The notes: a model not told the origin generated them from the sequence alone. DNA of 64,000 nt from CAWEQW01 sp963811365 (GCA_963811365.1 CAWEQW010000002.1:1-64000); one strand, 5' to 3'; positions 46,207 through 55,551 are shown, counted from the first letter of the stretch. A program made the numbers and translations.

Positions 46207-47547
46207 ATGGGTGTGTTGGTGGAGACGACAGCTCGCGAGGTGCGCGACGTCTACGGGCGTCGGCGGCGGGTGGGGGAGAGCGCGGAGGCGCTGCTGGGCC
46301 ACGCGCGCGGCTGGCAGCTCGTCGCTGCCTGCGCGGGCATGGTCGCGATCAGCCCACTCCAGTACGCCTTCGGCCTGACGGCGGTGCGCCTGCAGGAGGT
46401 GCACGGCTGGAGCACCAGCCGAGTGATGTGGTTGCTGGCGCTGTTCATCGTCTGCCAGGCGGCCGTTGCGGTGCCCGCCGCGTGGCTCACGGCCCGCCGA
46501 CGCGTGCGAGCCGGGCACGCCGTACTGGTCGGTGGCGTGTTGGCGGCCGTCGGGCTGCTGGCCCTCGGGCACACCACCAGCTGGCTGATGGCAGCGCTCG
46601 GGTTCTCCCTCTGCGGGGGAGTGGGGGCCGGGCTGGTCTACGCCCAGAGCGTGGCGACGGCCGGTGCGTGGTTTCCGGACAGGCGACCGGCGGCGCTCGG
46701 CGTCGTGTCCGGCGGCTTCGCCGTCGGAGCGGTGGCGACGATCGCGCTGCTGACCGTCCTGCCCTCCGCGCACGCGCTGGACGTGGCCACCGACGTCGCG
46801 GCTCTCGCGGCGACAGTGGTCGCGCTGGCCGCCGGCCTCGAGCTCAGAGACCCGCCACGGGGGTGGTGGCCGGCGCACGTCGATCCCCAGCTGTGGGCGG
46901 TCGACCGCAGACTGAACCGAGGGATTCCCTCGAACATGCCCGCGGTGCGGTACTACTCGCCCGCCGAGGCGCTCCGGACCGGGACCCTCCCGCTGATGTG
47001 GGCGATGCTCGCGATCTCCAGCGCGGTCTCCCTGGTCGGCATCGCCTTCGTGGCCGGCTACGCGGTGTCCGCGTCGCTCGGGCTGGGTCTCGCCGGTTTG
47101 GGCACCGGGCTCGTCGCGGCCGTCAACGGGCTGGGACGGGCCGCGGCGAGCCGGCTGTCCGACCGCCACGGACGCCGCCGGGTCCTGACCACGGTCCTGA
47201 CCGTCGAAGGGATGGCCCAGCTCGGGCTGTGGATGGTCGCGCCGTCGGGTGGCGCCGCGGCGTTCCTGCTGTGCGCGACACTGATCGGCCTGGGCGGGGG
47301 AGCGTCGTACACCATCTTCGGCCACCTGGTGCACGACTACTTCGGTGAGCAGAGCCTGGCGCAGAACCACGCGGTCCTCTACACCGCGAAGGCGGTGGGA
47401 GCGGTCGTCGGGGTGGGACTCGGCGCCGTCGTGGTGGCCGGTCTCGGGTATCGACCGGTCTTCCTCGTCGCCGGGCTCGGTGGTCTGGCGACCGCGTGGG
47501 CGGTGCGGCTGCTCAGGCAGCCGGGCCGCCCGTCGCCCCGGCGCTGA
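46207..47547 (+). CDS. MFS transporter, oxalate/formate antiporter (OFA) family, copy 1
   Basis: A 446-residue, about 12-TM major facilitator. LQYAFGLTAVRLQEVHGWS after TM1, SLCGGVGAGLVYAQSVATAG and WFPDRRPAALGVVSGGFAVG in the first half, a long central loop with PPRGWWPAHVDP, and GGGASYTIFGHLVHDYFGEQ in the second half follow the OFA pattern seen in Oxalobacter OxlT and its relatives. ATG at 46207 behind GGAGG. It is divergent from sucC and is preceded by the best copy of the regulon operator. The substrate could be oxalate, formate, glyoxylate or another small carboxylate. Confidence 0.85.
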   Translation: MGVLVETTAREVRDVYGRRRRVGESAEALLGHARGWQLVAACAGMVAISPLQYAFGLTAVRLQEVHGWSTSRVMWLLALFIVCQAAVAVPAAWLTARRRVRAGHAVLVGGVLAAVGLLALGHTTSWLMAALGFSLCGGVGAGLVYAQSVATAGAWFPDRRPAALGVVSGGFAVGAVATIALLTVLPSAHALDVATDVAALAATVVALAAGLELRDPPRGWWPAHVDPQLWAVDRRLNRGIPSNMPAVRYYSPAEALRTGTLPLMWAMLAISSAVSLVGIAFVAGYAVSASLGLGLAGLGTGLVAAVNGLGRAAASRLSDRHGRRRVLTTVLTVEGMAQLGLWMVAPSGGAAAFLLCATLIGLGGGASYTIFGHLVHDYFGEQSLAQNHAVLYTAKAVGAVVGVGLGAVVVAGLGYRPVFLVAGLGGLATAWAVRLLRQPGRPSPRR

Positions 47548-47693
47548 AGCGGCCAGGGAAGAGGCCGGCCCGGACTCCGGGCCGGCCGCCTCAGCCTCGA
47601 GCCGCCGATGTAAGCGCAGGCGCCGGGGACATCGTCCATGCCCGGCTGCGGCCGGGGCCGCTCCACGAGAACCACGTGCGGTTCGCCCACAAC

Positions 47694-47862
47694 CTGACCT
47701 GCTGGGCCACCCGGCCGCTGACCTGCTGGGCCACCCGGCAGCTGACCTGCTGGGCCACCCGGCAGCTGACCTGCTGGGCCACTCCGGCCGCTGACCTGCT
47801 GGGCCACCCCGGCCGCTGACCTGCTGGGCCATCCGGCCGCTGACCTGCTGGGCCATCCGGCC
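47694..47862. repeat. Seven-copy minisatellite, 24-25-bp unit
   Basis: The unit CTGACCTGCTGGGCCACCCG plus GCMG or CCGG is repeated seven times head to tail, with two 25-bp units and CAC/CAT variation. It lies in the convergent intergenic region between the OFA transporter and the small gene at 48223. Each unit contains GGCC and CCGG short palindromes. There are no unique spacers, so it is not a CRISPR array. Confidence 0.85.
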
Positions 47863-47981
47863 GGGCATCGGACTGGGACACGTGATGAGCGGGAGGATCC
47901 GCCGCCGCGTCTCCGCACCGACTCCGAGCCCTGCCCGCGGCCAACGGCTGGGCCGCAACCCCCCCCGTCCCAACGACCCAG

Positions 47982-48055
47982 GAGAGGCCGGACGGACAGC
48001 GAGAGGCTGGACGGACAGCGAGAGGCCGGACGGACAGCGAGAGGCCGGACGGCCA
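47982..48055. repeat. Four-copy 19-bp tandem repeat
   Basis: GAGAGGCCGGACGGACAGC occurs at 47982, 48001 (one change), 48020 and 48039 (last copy diverging at its end). It is in the same intergenic region as the 24-bp array, 120 nt away. The remainder of 47548-48222 holds no gene I can support. Confidence 0.85.
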
Positions 48056-48222
48056 GACCGGCCCGACGACCTATGCCCGTCCCGGGGCCGGCTCCAGAAC
48101 GCTCCTGCGCGACCCTCGGGCACCAACAAGGAGGCGGATCGGTGGAGCACTGCCACCAGGTGGTAGGCGTCGCAGCGAGTGACGGCGCCGGGCTCAGTCT
48201 GAGGGATGCCCTCTGGTCGCGG

Positions 48223-48543
48223 TCAGGGAGCGCGGCGTCCCGGGACGCCCAGGCCCTCGCCGTCCACGTCGCCGTCAGCCCAGAACCCCGGGTCGTACTC
48301 CCCGTCGGGGATCACGATGAACTCCTGGCGGGGGAGCGCGGTCCGACGGGAGAGCGTGTGCTGCTCCAGCCGGCTCAGGTCCGCGGTGCAGCGCTCCGCG
48401 TCGTCCGCGAGCCGCTCGACGTCGATGTTCGAGCCCAGCCTAGCCCGCAGCCCCAGCACCGCGCTCTGCAGGTTCCGCACCGCGAGCACGGCTCGGGTCA
48501 GCTCTTCCTCGATGGTCGCCTCGCGACCGAATGCATACTGCAT
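48223..48543 (-). CDS. Small conserved-looking protein of unknown function in the oxalate regulon
   Basis: A 106-residue, mostly helical protein: residues 8-65 predict as a coiled or two-helix unit (EEELTRAVLAVRNLQSAVLG, then DVERLADDAERCTADLSRLEQ), and the tail is Asp/Gly-rich (VIPDGEYDPGFWADGD). I do not recognise the family. Start ATG at 48543 lies inside an operator copy (48532-48546), so either the mRNA is nearly leaderless or the true start is downstream. No ribosome site is visible. It is divergent from the ThDP enzyme gene. Confidence 0.5.
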   Translation of the reverse strand: MQYAFGREATIEEELTRAVLAVRNLQSAVLGLRARLGSNIDVERLADDAERCTADLSRLEQHTLSRRTALPRQEFIVIPDGEYDPGFWADGDVDGEGLGVPGRRAP

Positions 48544-48546
48544 ACA
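48532..48546 (-). promoter_or_regulatory. Oxalate-regulon operator overlapping the start of the 106-residue gene
   Basis: TGCATACTGCATACA fits the consensus TGYATRCNGYATRCA exactly. It covers the proposed start codon of the minus-strand gene and lies about 145 nt upstream of the ThDP enzyme gene. Confidence 0.65.
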
Positions 48547-48619
48547 GTCAACCGTAGTCAGAAATTCGTGGAGCGCAAGCCCTAGACATCGGCAGCAACG
48601 GTGAGATAGGAAAGCCTAC

Positions 48620-48634
48620 GCCATACGGTATGCA
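48620..48634 (+). promoter_or_regulatory. Oxalate-regulon operator upstream of ThDP enzyme-frc operon
   Basis: GCCATACGGTATGCA matches the consensus at 13 of 15 positions. It is followed by AATATTC and lies 57 nt upstream of the preferred ATG of the ThDP enzyme. Confidence 0.65.
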
Positions 48635-48691
48635 ATATTCACCGTCCGTTGGCGAGACAACGTGGACGTACTAGAGGAGATGACTTCATCC

Positions 48692-50419
48692 ATGGCTCAG
48701 ACAGTGTCGGAAACCGAGCGCACTCCGCAGGTATCCGAAGCAGCGTCGGACGCTGCGACGATCTCAGGCGGCCACCTCGTCGCCAAGGCCCTGAAGGCTG
48801 AGGGGGTCGATGTCATCTTCACGCTGTGCGGCGGTCACATCATCGACATCTACGACGGCTGTGTGGACGAGGGCATCGACGTCATCGACGTCCGGCACGA
48901 GCAGGTGGCTGCCCACGCCGCCGACGGCTACGCCCGGATCACCGGCAAGCCCGGCTGCGCCGTGGTGACCGCCGGTCCGGGCACGACGGACGCGGTGACC
49001 GGCGTCGCCAACGCCTTCCGTGCCGAGAGCCCGATGCTGCTGATCGGCGGCCAGGGCGCGCTCAGCCAGCACAAGATGGGCTCCCTGCAGGACCTGCCGC
49101 ACGTCGACATGATGTCGCCGATCACGAAGTTCGCCGCCACGGTGCCGCACACGGCTCGTGCCGCGGACATGGTCTCGATGGCGTTCCGGGAGTGCTACAA
49201 CGGCGCCCCGGGTCCCTCGTTCCTGGAGATCCCGCGCGACATCCTGGACAACTCGGTCCCCGTGGAGCAGGCGACGGTCCCCGAGCCCGGTCGCTACCGC
49301 GCCTCCACGAAGAGCGCCGGCGACCCGGCGGCCGTGGAGTCGCTCGCCGACCTGCTCGCGCGCTCGGAGAAGCCGTGCGTGCTGCTCGGAACGCAGCTCT
49401 GGACCGGGCGTGGCACGGACGCGGCGATCGACTTCGTGCGCACCCTCAACGTGCCCACCTACATGAACGGCTCCGCGCGCGGCACGCTGCCTCCTGGGGA
49501 CCCGCACCACTTCCACCTGTCGCGGCGCTACGCGTTCAACAACGCGGACCTGATCATCATCGTGGGCACGCCGTTCGACTTCCGCATGGGCTACGGCCGC
49601 CGGCTGCCCAAGGACGCGACCGTGGTGCAGATCGACATGAGCTACGCGACGGTCGGCCGCAACCGCGACATCGACCTCGGCATCGTCGGCGACCCTGGCA
49701 GCGTCCTGGCCGCCGTCACCCAGGCGGCCTCGGGCCGCCTGACGAACGGCTCGAGGGACCGCAGGGCCTGGTTCAACGAGCTGCGGGCCGAGGAGGAGAA
49801 GTCCTACCAGAAGCGGCTGCCGAACCAGCTGTCGGACGCGAGCCCCATCCACCCGCTGCGCCTCGCGCACGAGATCAACGAGTTCCTCACCGAGGACACG
49901 ATCTTCGTCGGCGACGGCGGTGACGTCGTGACCTTCTCCGGGGGTGTCGTCCAGCCGAAGTCGCCGGGCCACTGGATGGACCCGGGTCCGCTCGGCACCA
50001 TCGGCGTGGGGACGCCGTTCGTGATGGCAGCGAAGTACGCCCACCCGGAGAAGGAGGTCGTCGGCCTCTTCGGCGACGGCTCCTTCGCCCTCACCGGCTT
50101 CGACTTCGACACCCTCGTGCGGTTCAACCTGCCCTTCATCGGCGTCATCGGCAACAACTCGTCGATGAACCAGATCCGCTACGGCCAGGAGGCCAAGTAC
50201 GGCAAGGACCGCGGCCGCGTCGGGAACACGCTCAAGGACATCCCCTACAGCGAGTTCGCCAAGATGCTCGGCGGCTACGGCGAGGAGGTCCGCGACCCGA
50301 GCCAGATCCGGCCGGCGATGGAGCGCGCTCGCGAGTCGGGACTGCCGTCCCTGATCAACGTGTGGATCGACCCCGAGGTCTACGCGCCCGGAACCATGAA
50401 CCAGACGATGTACAAGTGA
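48692..50419 (+). CDS. ThDP-dependent enzyme, putative oxalyl-CoA decarboxylase / 2-hydroxyacyl-CoA lyase
   Basis: A 575-residue three-domain ThDP enzyme. VIDVRHEQVAAHAADGYARI holds the ThDP-activating Glu (about residue 70). The central domain contains KPCVLLGTQLWTGRG and LIIIVGTPFDFRMGYGR. The C-terminal ThDP motif GDGSFALTGFDFDTLV...IGVIGNN is complete. Directly followed by frc, the usual partner of oxalyl-CoA decarboxylase. However, its sequence lacks the usual Oxc wording (FRHEQHAGYAA, SGSS..DLQQGDYEE) and has NNSSMNQIRYGQ after the ThDP motif, closer to lyase or acetolactate-synthase relatives. So it may be a non-canonical Oxc. ATG 48692 is preferred, with GAGGAG upstream; a GTG at 48662 is possible. 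Confidence 0.75.
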   Translation: MAQTVSETERTPQVSEAASDAATISGGHLVAKALKAEGVDVIFTLCGGHIIDIYDGCVDEGIDVIDVRHEQVAAHAADGYARITGKPGCAVVTAGPGTTDAVTGVANAFRAESPMLLIGGQGALSQHKMGSLQDLPHVDMMSPITKFAATVPHTARAADMVSMAFRECYNGAPGPSFLEIPRDILDNSVPVEQATVPEPGRYRASTKSAGDPAAVESLADLLARSEKPCVLLGTQLWTGRGTDAAIDFVRTLNVPTYMNGSARGTLPPGDPHHFHLSRRYAFNNADLIIIVGTPFDFRMGYGRRLPKDATVVQIDMSYATVGRNRDIDLGIVGDPGSVLAAVTQAASGRLTNGSRDRRAWFNELRAEEEKSYQKRLPNQLSDASPIHPLRLAHEINEFLTEDTIFVGDGGDVVTFSGGVVQPKSPGHWMDPGPLGTIGVGTPFVMAAKYAHPEKEVVGLFGDGSFALTGFDFDTLVRFNLPFIGVIGNNSSMNQIRYGQEAKYGKDRGRVGNTLKDIPYSEFAKMLGGYGEEVRDPSQIRPAMERARESGLPSLINVWIDPEVYAPGTMNQTMYK

Positions 50420-50465
50420 CGGCTCGGTGCAGCTGAACGCTTCACCCGGCAAGAGGAGGACACAG

Positions 50466-51692
50466 ATGGGTAAGGCTCTAGAGGGTGTTCGAGTACTCGA
50501 CATGACGCACGTCCAGTCGGGACCCTCGTGCACGCAGATACTCGCCTGGCTCGGCGCCGACGTCGTCAAGCTCGAGGCCCCGACGGGAGACATCACCCGT
50601 CAGCAGCTGCGCGACATCCCGGATGTCGACAGCCTGTACTTCACGATGCTCAACTGCAACAAGCGCAGCATCACGCTGAACATGAAGTCCGACCGCGGCA
50701 AGGAGATCTTCACCCAGCTGGTGAAGGACTCCGACGTGCTCGTGGAGAACTTCGGTCCCGGAGCCGTGGACCGGATGGGCTTCACGTGGGACCGGCTCAA
50801 GGAGCTCAACCCGGGTCTCATCTTCGCCTCGATCAAGGGCTTCGGGCCCGGCCGGTACGCCGACTGCAAGGCGTACGAGGTCGTGGCGCAGGCCATGGGT
50901 GGCGCGATGAGCACGACCGGCTTCGAGGACGGGCCGCCCACGGCCACCGGGGCGCAGATCGGTGACTCGGGGACCGGCATGCACCTGGTCGCGGGTATCC
51001 TCGCCGCGCTCTACCAGCGCACCCAGACGGGCTCCGGCCAGCGGGTCAGCGTCGCGATGCAGGAGGCGGTGCTGAACCTGAGCCGGGTGAAGCTCCGTGA
51101 CCAGCAGCGCCTCGCCCAGGGTGCGCTCAAGGAGTACCCGACCAGCGAGTTCGGCGACGAGGTCCCGCGCTCCGGCAACGCCTCGGGCGGCGGCCAGCCC
51201 GGCTGGGCCGTGCCGTGTGCTCCCGGCGGCCCGAACGACTACATCTACGTGATCGTGCAGCCGCCCGGCTTCGCCCCGATCATGGAGCTGATCGGTCGGC
51301 CGGAGCTGGCCGAGGACCCCGAGTGGAGCACCCCGGAGGCCCGCCTCGACAAGCTGGACAAGATGTTCGCGCTGATCGGAGAGTGGACCCAGCAGCACAA
51401 CAAGTTCGAGGTGATGAACCGGCTGAACGCGCTCAAGGTGCCGTGCGGCCCGATCCTCAGCACCAAGGAGCTCATCGAGGACGAGACGCTCGCGGACCTC
51501 GGCGCCGTGGTAGAGGTGAAGCACCCGGACCGGGGAACCTTCAAGACCGTCGGCTGCCCGATCAAGCTCTCCGACTCGCCTGTGGACGTGGAGACCTCAC
51601 CGGGTCTCGGTGAGCACAACGCGCAGGTCTACGGCGAGCTCGGCATCAAGGAGAGCGAGCTCGGGAAGCTGGTCGCCGAGGGCGTCATCTGA
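50466..51692 (+). CDS. frc: Formyl-CoA:oxalate CoA-transferase
   Basis: A 408-residue family III CoA-transferase moving CoA from formyl-CoA to oxalate. It follows Oxalobacter Frc closely: LDMTHVQSGPSCTQILAWLG, DVDSLYFTMLNCNKRSITLN, VENFGPGAVDRMGFTW, GDSGTGMHL with the catalytic Asp (residue 167), VAMQEAVLNLSRVKLRDQQR and the glycine loop GNASGGGQPGW. The C-terminal VPCGPILSTKELIED is also conserved. ATG 50466 after AAGAGGAGG. 46 nt downstream of the ThDP enzyme and 53 nt upstream of the acyl-CoA ligase. This is the firmest marker for oxalate catabolism in the window. Confidence 0.93.
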   Translation: MGKALEGVRVLDMTHVQSGPSCTQILAWLGADVVKLEAPTGDITRQQLRDIPDVDSLYFTMLNCNKRSITLNMKSDRGKEIFTQLVKDSDVLVENFGPGAVDRMGFTWDRLKELNPGLIFASIKGFGPGRYADCKAYEVVAQAMGGAMSTTGFEDGPPTATGAQIGDSGTGMHLVAGILAALYQRTQTGSGQRVSVAMQEAVLNLSRVKLRDQQRLAQGALKEYPTSEFGDEVPRSGNASGGGQPGWAVPCAPGGPNDYIYVIVQPPGFAPIMELIGRPELAEDPEWSTPEARLDKLDKMFALIGEWTQQHNKFEVMNRLNALKVPCGPILSTKELIEDETLADLGAVVEVKHPDRGTFKTVGCPIKLSDSPVDVETSPGLGEHNAQVYGELGIKESELGKLVAEGVI

Positions 51693-51745
51693 CGGTCGGA
51701 CGACGAACGCACACAACCATCCCATCCATGGGTTTAGGAGTAGGC

Positions 51746-53899
51746 ATGACTTACGATCGAGCAGCCGTGCAGGCTGTACTCGACCAGGTTCTGGCGGAGG
51801 GTCGCACAGCGCTCAGCGCTCCGGAGGCCAAGCAGGTCGCCGACGTGTACGGCATCCCGACCCCCGGTGAGGCACTCGCCACCTCCGCCGAGGACGTACG
51901 CACCGCGGCGGCGGAGGTCGGCTTCCCGGTCGTCCTCAAGATCGTCTCCCCCGACATCCTCCACAAGACCGACGCCGGCGGTGTCGTCGTGGGGGTCGAG
52001 GACGCGGAGGCGGCGGCCGCGGCGTACGACGAGATCGTCCGCAACGCCAAGGCGTACGACCCCGACGCGACCATCACCGGCGTGCAGGTGCAGCAGATGC
52101 TGCCGAGCGGGCCCGAGGTCCAGGAGGTGATCATCGGCTCGGTCACCGACGAGACCTTCGGCAAGATGGTCGCGTTCGGCCTCGGCGGTGTGCTCGTGGA
52201 GGTGCTGAAGGACGTCACGTTCCGGCTCGCCCCCACGTCTCCCGACGAGGCGAGGTCGATGGTGGACGGCATCGCCGCCACGGAGATCCTCAACGGTGTC
52301 CGCGGTGCGCAGGGCGTCGACAAGGACGCGCTCGCGGAGATCATCTCCAGGCTGTCGGACCTCGTCAGCGACTTCCCGGAGATCGCCGAGGTGGACCTCA
52401 ACCCGGTGTTCGCCGCCCCCGACGGGGCGACGGCGGTCGACGTGCGCATCATCGTCGACCCCGAGGCGGGCCGGCAGCCTGAGCGGTTCTCCCACGACGA
52501 GATCCTCACGGCCATGAAGCGGATCATGAAGCCGAAGTCGATCGCCGTGATCGGTGCCTCCAACGAGGAGGGCAAGATCGGCAACTCGGTGATGAAGAAC
52601 CTGATCAACGGCGGCTACCAGGGCACGATCCTACCCGGTGAACCCCAAGGCGGACGAGATCGTCGGCCGGAAGGCGTACAAGAGCGTCAAGGACGTGCCG
52701 GGTGACGTCGACGTGGCGGTGTTCGCGATGCCCGCGAAGTTCGTGGCCGACGCGCTCGAGGAGTGCGGTCGAGATGGGCGTCGCCGGCGCGGTGCTGATC
52801 CCGTCGGGGTTCGCCGAGACCGGCAACGTCAGGAACTGCAGGACGAGGTCGTCGCGATCGCGCGCAAGCACGGCGTGCGGCTGCTCGGCCCGAACATCTA
52901 CGGCTACTACTACACGCCGGAGAACCTCTGCGCGACCTTCTGCACGCCGTACGACGTCAAGGGCGGTGTGGCGCTCTCGTCGCAGAGCGGCGGCATCGGC
53001 ATGGCGATCATCGGCTTCAGCCGCAGCAACAAGATGGGCGTCTCGGCCATCGTCGGGCTCGGCAACAAGTCCGACATCGACGAGGACGACCTGCTGACGT
53101 TCTTCGAGCAGGACGACAACACCGACATCGTCGCGATGCACCTCGAGGACCTGAAGGACGGCCGCTCCTTCGCCGAGACCGCGAAGCGGGTGTCGCAGAA
53201 GAAGCCGGTCGTCGTGCTCAAGGCCGGACGCACCGACATGGGCGCCCGGGCGGCCAGCTCGCACACCGGCGCGCTGGCGGGCAACGACAAGGTCTACGAC
53301 GACATCCTGCGGCAGTCCGGCGTGATGCGCGCGCCGGGCCTGAACGAGATGCTGCGAGTACGCGCGCGGGCTGCCGGTCCTGCCGACGCCCGAAGGGCGA
53401 GAACGTCGTGATCATCACCGGCGCCGGCGGCTCCGGGGTGCTGCTGTCGGACGCGTGCGTCGACAACGGCCTGCAGCTGATGAGCATGCCGGCCGACCTC
53501 GACGCGGCGTTCCGGAAGTTCATCCCGCCCTTCGGCGCGGCGGGCAACCCGGTCGACATCACCGGCGGCGAGCCGCCGTCGACCTACCAGCAACACGATC
53601 CGCCTCGGCCTCGAGGACGACGCGGATCCACTGCGCTGATCCTCGGCTACTGGCACACGATCGTCACGCCGCCGATGGTGTTCGCGGAGCTGGTCGCCGA
53701 CGTGGTGGAGGAGTACCGCAAGCAAGGGCATCACAAGCCGGTGGTCGCCTCGCTCGCCGGCGACGTCGAGGTCGAGGAGGCGAGCCAGTACCTCTTCGAG
53801 CACGGGGTGGTGGCGTACCCGTACACGACCGAGCTCCCCGTGCAGGTGCTCGGCGCGAAGTACCGCTGGGCCCGTACGGCGGGCCTGATCGGCCGCTGA
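51746..53899 (+). CDS. NDP-forming acyl-CoA ligase, ATP-grasp domain first (several frameshifts)
   Basis: About 715 residues when repaired. Residues about 1-235 are the ATP-grasp half (FPVVLKIVSPDILHKTDAGG, QQMLPSGPEVQEVIIGSVTD, EVDLNPVFAAPDG). The rest is the CoA-binding half (KPKSIAVIGASNEEGKIGNS, VNPKADEIVG, LLGPNIYGYYYTPENLCATF, and SSHTGALAGND with the phospho-His). The acetyl-CoA synthetase (ADP-forming) family usually places the CoA-binding half first, so this is a permuted order. Indels near 52630, 52770, 52830, 53360 and 53590. By position it could activate oxalate, formate or another acid to its CoA ester, priming Frc. Confidence 0.85.
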
Positions 53900-54126
53900 C
53901 TCAGAGCAGCAGCCCCGGAGCGGCGGCCGTGAGCCCCGCTCCGGGGAGCTGCACCCGTCGGATGCGACCCACGCAGAAGAGAGGTGGCCTGCACGAATTC
54001 GAGCGCTGATTCTCCGTCTCCCACGCGAATGACGCGAGTTCACGTGGGGTCGGGTTGCCTGTCGCCGCCCTGGCCGAGGCCAGGCGCCGCGCGACGCGTT
54101 GAGCAAACCACCTAAATGGAGGAACA

Positions 54127-55551
54127 ATGGCAACTGCTGCCACTGAGAGTTACCAACTGATTACGGACGACCACGGTCGGGTCTACCGGATCGGCGAGTC
54201 GCCCAAGCAGCTTCTGGGCTACCCGCGGTCGATCATGGTGTGGCTGCCCTGGGTCGCGATGATGACGATCAGCGTGTTCGAGTACGGCTACGGAGCCGCG
54301 GCGGACACGTTGCAGAAGATTCATGGCTGGACGATGGGCGAGACGTTCTGGATCGTGACGATCTGGGCGGTCTTCCAGGCAGGCATCGCGTTCCCCGCGG
54401 GCCGGCTTCGCGAGAAGGACATCGTGTCGGCGCGGATGGCCATGATGATCGGCGCCGTGTCCGCGGCGATCGGCTTCCTGACCATCACCAACACCTCGAA
54501 CCTGGTGCTGGTGTGGCTGGGCTACTCGATCATCGGCGGCTCCGGCGCCGGGCTCGTCTACGCCACCTGCATCAACATGGTCGGCAAGTGGTACCCGGAG
54601 CGGAAGGGGGGTCGGACCGGCTTCGTCAACGGCGGCTTCGCCTACGGGGCCGTGCCGTTCATCTTCATCTTCAGCTACTTCTTCACCCCCACGACGTTCG
54701 CCCCCGTGATGAACTCGATCGCGGTCTACATGTTCGTCCTGCTGTCCGTGTGCGGGGTGCTGTTCAAGGACCCGCCGAAGAACTGGTGGCCCGCCGAGGT
54801 GGACCCCCGGGCCTGGCGGTCGGCTGCTCAGGCCGCGAAGAACCGCAGCCTGCGCAAGAACCCCCCCGCCACAGCGCAGTTCGGCCCGCTCGCCGCCATC
54901 AAGACCGGACAGCTCCCGCTGCTCTGGCTCGGCTTCTTCTTCATCGCGAGCGTGTCCCTGTTCGGTAGCGCCTACCAGGTCCCGTTCGCGAAGAGCGTCG
55001 GCTTCGGGACGTTCATCGTGGCCGGCTCGGCCGGTGTCCTGTCTGTGGTCAACGGGGTGGGCCGGGCAGCTGTCGGCTGGTACTCCGACCTCGTGGGGCG
55101 CAAGCAGGCGCTGGTCCACGTCATGGTGATCGAGGCGCTCTCGCAGTTCGGTCTGCTGTGGTCCGGCGAGGCGCACAGCCAGATCCTGTTCATCCTGTTC
55201 GCGGTCGTCGCCGGCTTCGGTGGCGGAGCCTTCTTCCCGCTGTACGCGGCGATCACCCCGGACTACTTCGGGGAGAACAACAACGCACAGAACTACGGGC
55301 TGATCTACTCGGCCAAGCTGGCGTCGGCCATCGTCGGCATCGGGATCGGATCGAGCGTCATCGACAAGATGGGCTACTCCGGCGCCTACACCACCGGCGG
55401 CGTCGTGGCTCTCGTGTCGGCGGGCATCATCCTGCTCTACCGTCAGCCGGGTGAGGCACACCACCGCCACATCCCCGAGGCTGACCGCCCGGTCGTCTCG
55501 GCGTCCGGCACCCGGGCAGCGACTGCGGACTCGGAGATCCCGACTCGCTGA
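54127..55551 (+). CDS. MFS transporter, oxalate/formate antiporter (OFA) family, copy 2
   Basis: A 474-residue, 12-TM carrier. YPRSIMVWLPWVAMMTISVF begins TM1; GGSGAGLVYATCINMVGKWY and RTGFVNGGFAYGAVPF are the OFA signatures in the first half; the central loop has PPKNWWPAEVDPRAW; FFPLYAAITPDYFGENNNAQ and NYGLIYSAKL mark the second half. The start ATG follows GGAGGAAC. It is last in the ThDP enzyme-frc-ligase group, 227 nt downstream of the ligase. It is not close to a copy of copy 1 (46207), so the pair may import and export different species, for example oxalate in and formate out. Confidence 0.88.
   Translation: MATAATESYQLITDDHGRVYRIGESPKQLLGYPRSIMVWLPWVAMMTISVFEYGYGAAADTLQKIHGWTMGETFWIVTIWAVFQAGIAFPAGRLREKDIVSARMAMMIGAVSAAIGFLTITNTSNLVLVWLGYSIIGGSGAGLVYATCINMVGKWYPERKGGRTGFVNGGFAYGAVPFIFIFSYFFTPTTFAPVMNSIAVYMFVLLSVCGVLFKDPPKNWWPAEVDPRAWRSAAQAAKNRSLRKNPPATAQFGPLAAIKTGQLPLLWLGFFFIASVSLFGSAYQVPFAKSVGFGTFIVAGSAGVLSVVNGVGRAAVGWYSDLVGRKQALVHVMVIEALSQFGLLWSGEAHSQILFILFAVVAGFGGGAFFPLYAAITPDYFGENNNAQNYGLIYSAKLASAIVGIGIGSSVIDKMGYSGAYTTGGVVALVSAGIILLYRQPGEAHHRHIPEADRPVVSASGTRAATADSEIPTR

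Noticed and set aside
47694..47862. Repeat array considered as CRISPR
   Set aside because: Units are directly adjacent with no unique spacers and no cas genes are present.
46051..48156. Long upstream open extension of the sucC frame on the minus strand
   Set aside because: It runs through the OFA transporter in antisense and through both tandem repeats; the sucC start at 46050 has a ribosome site.
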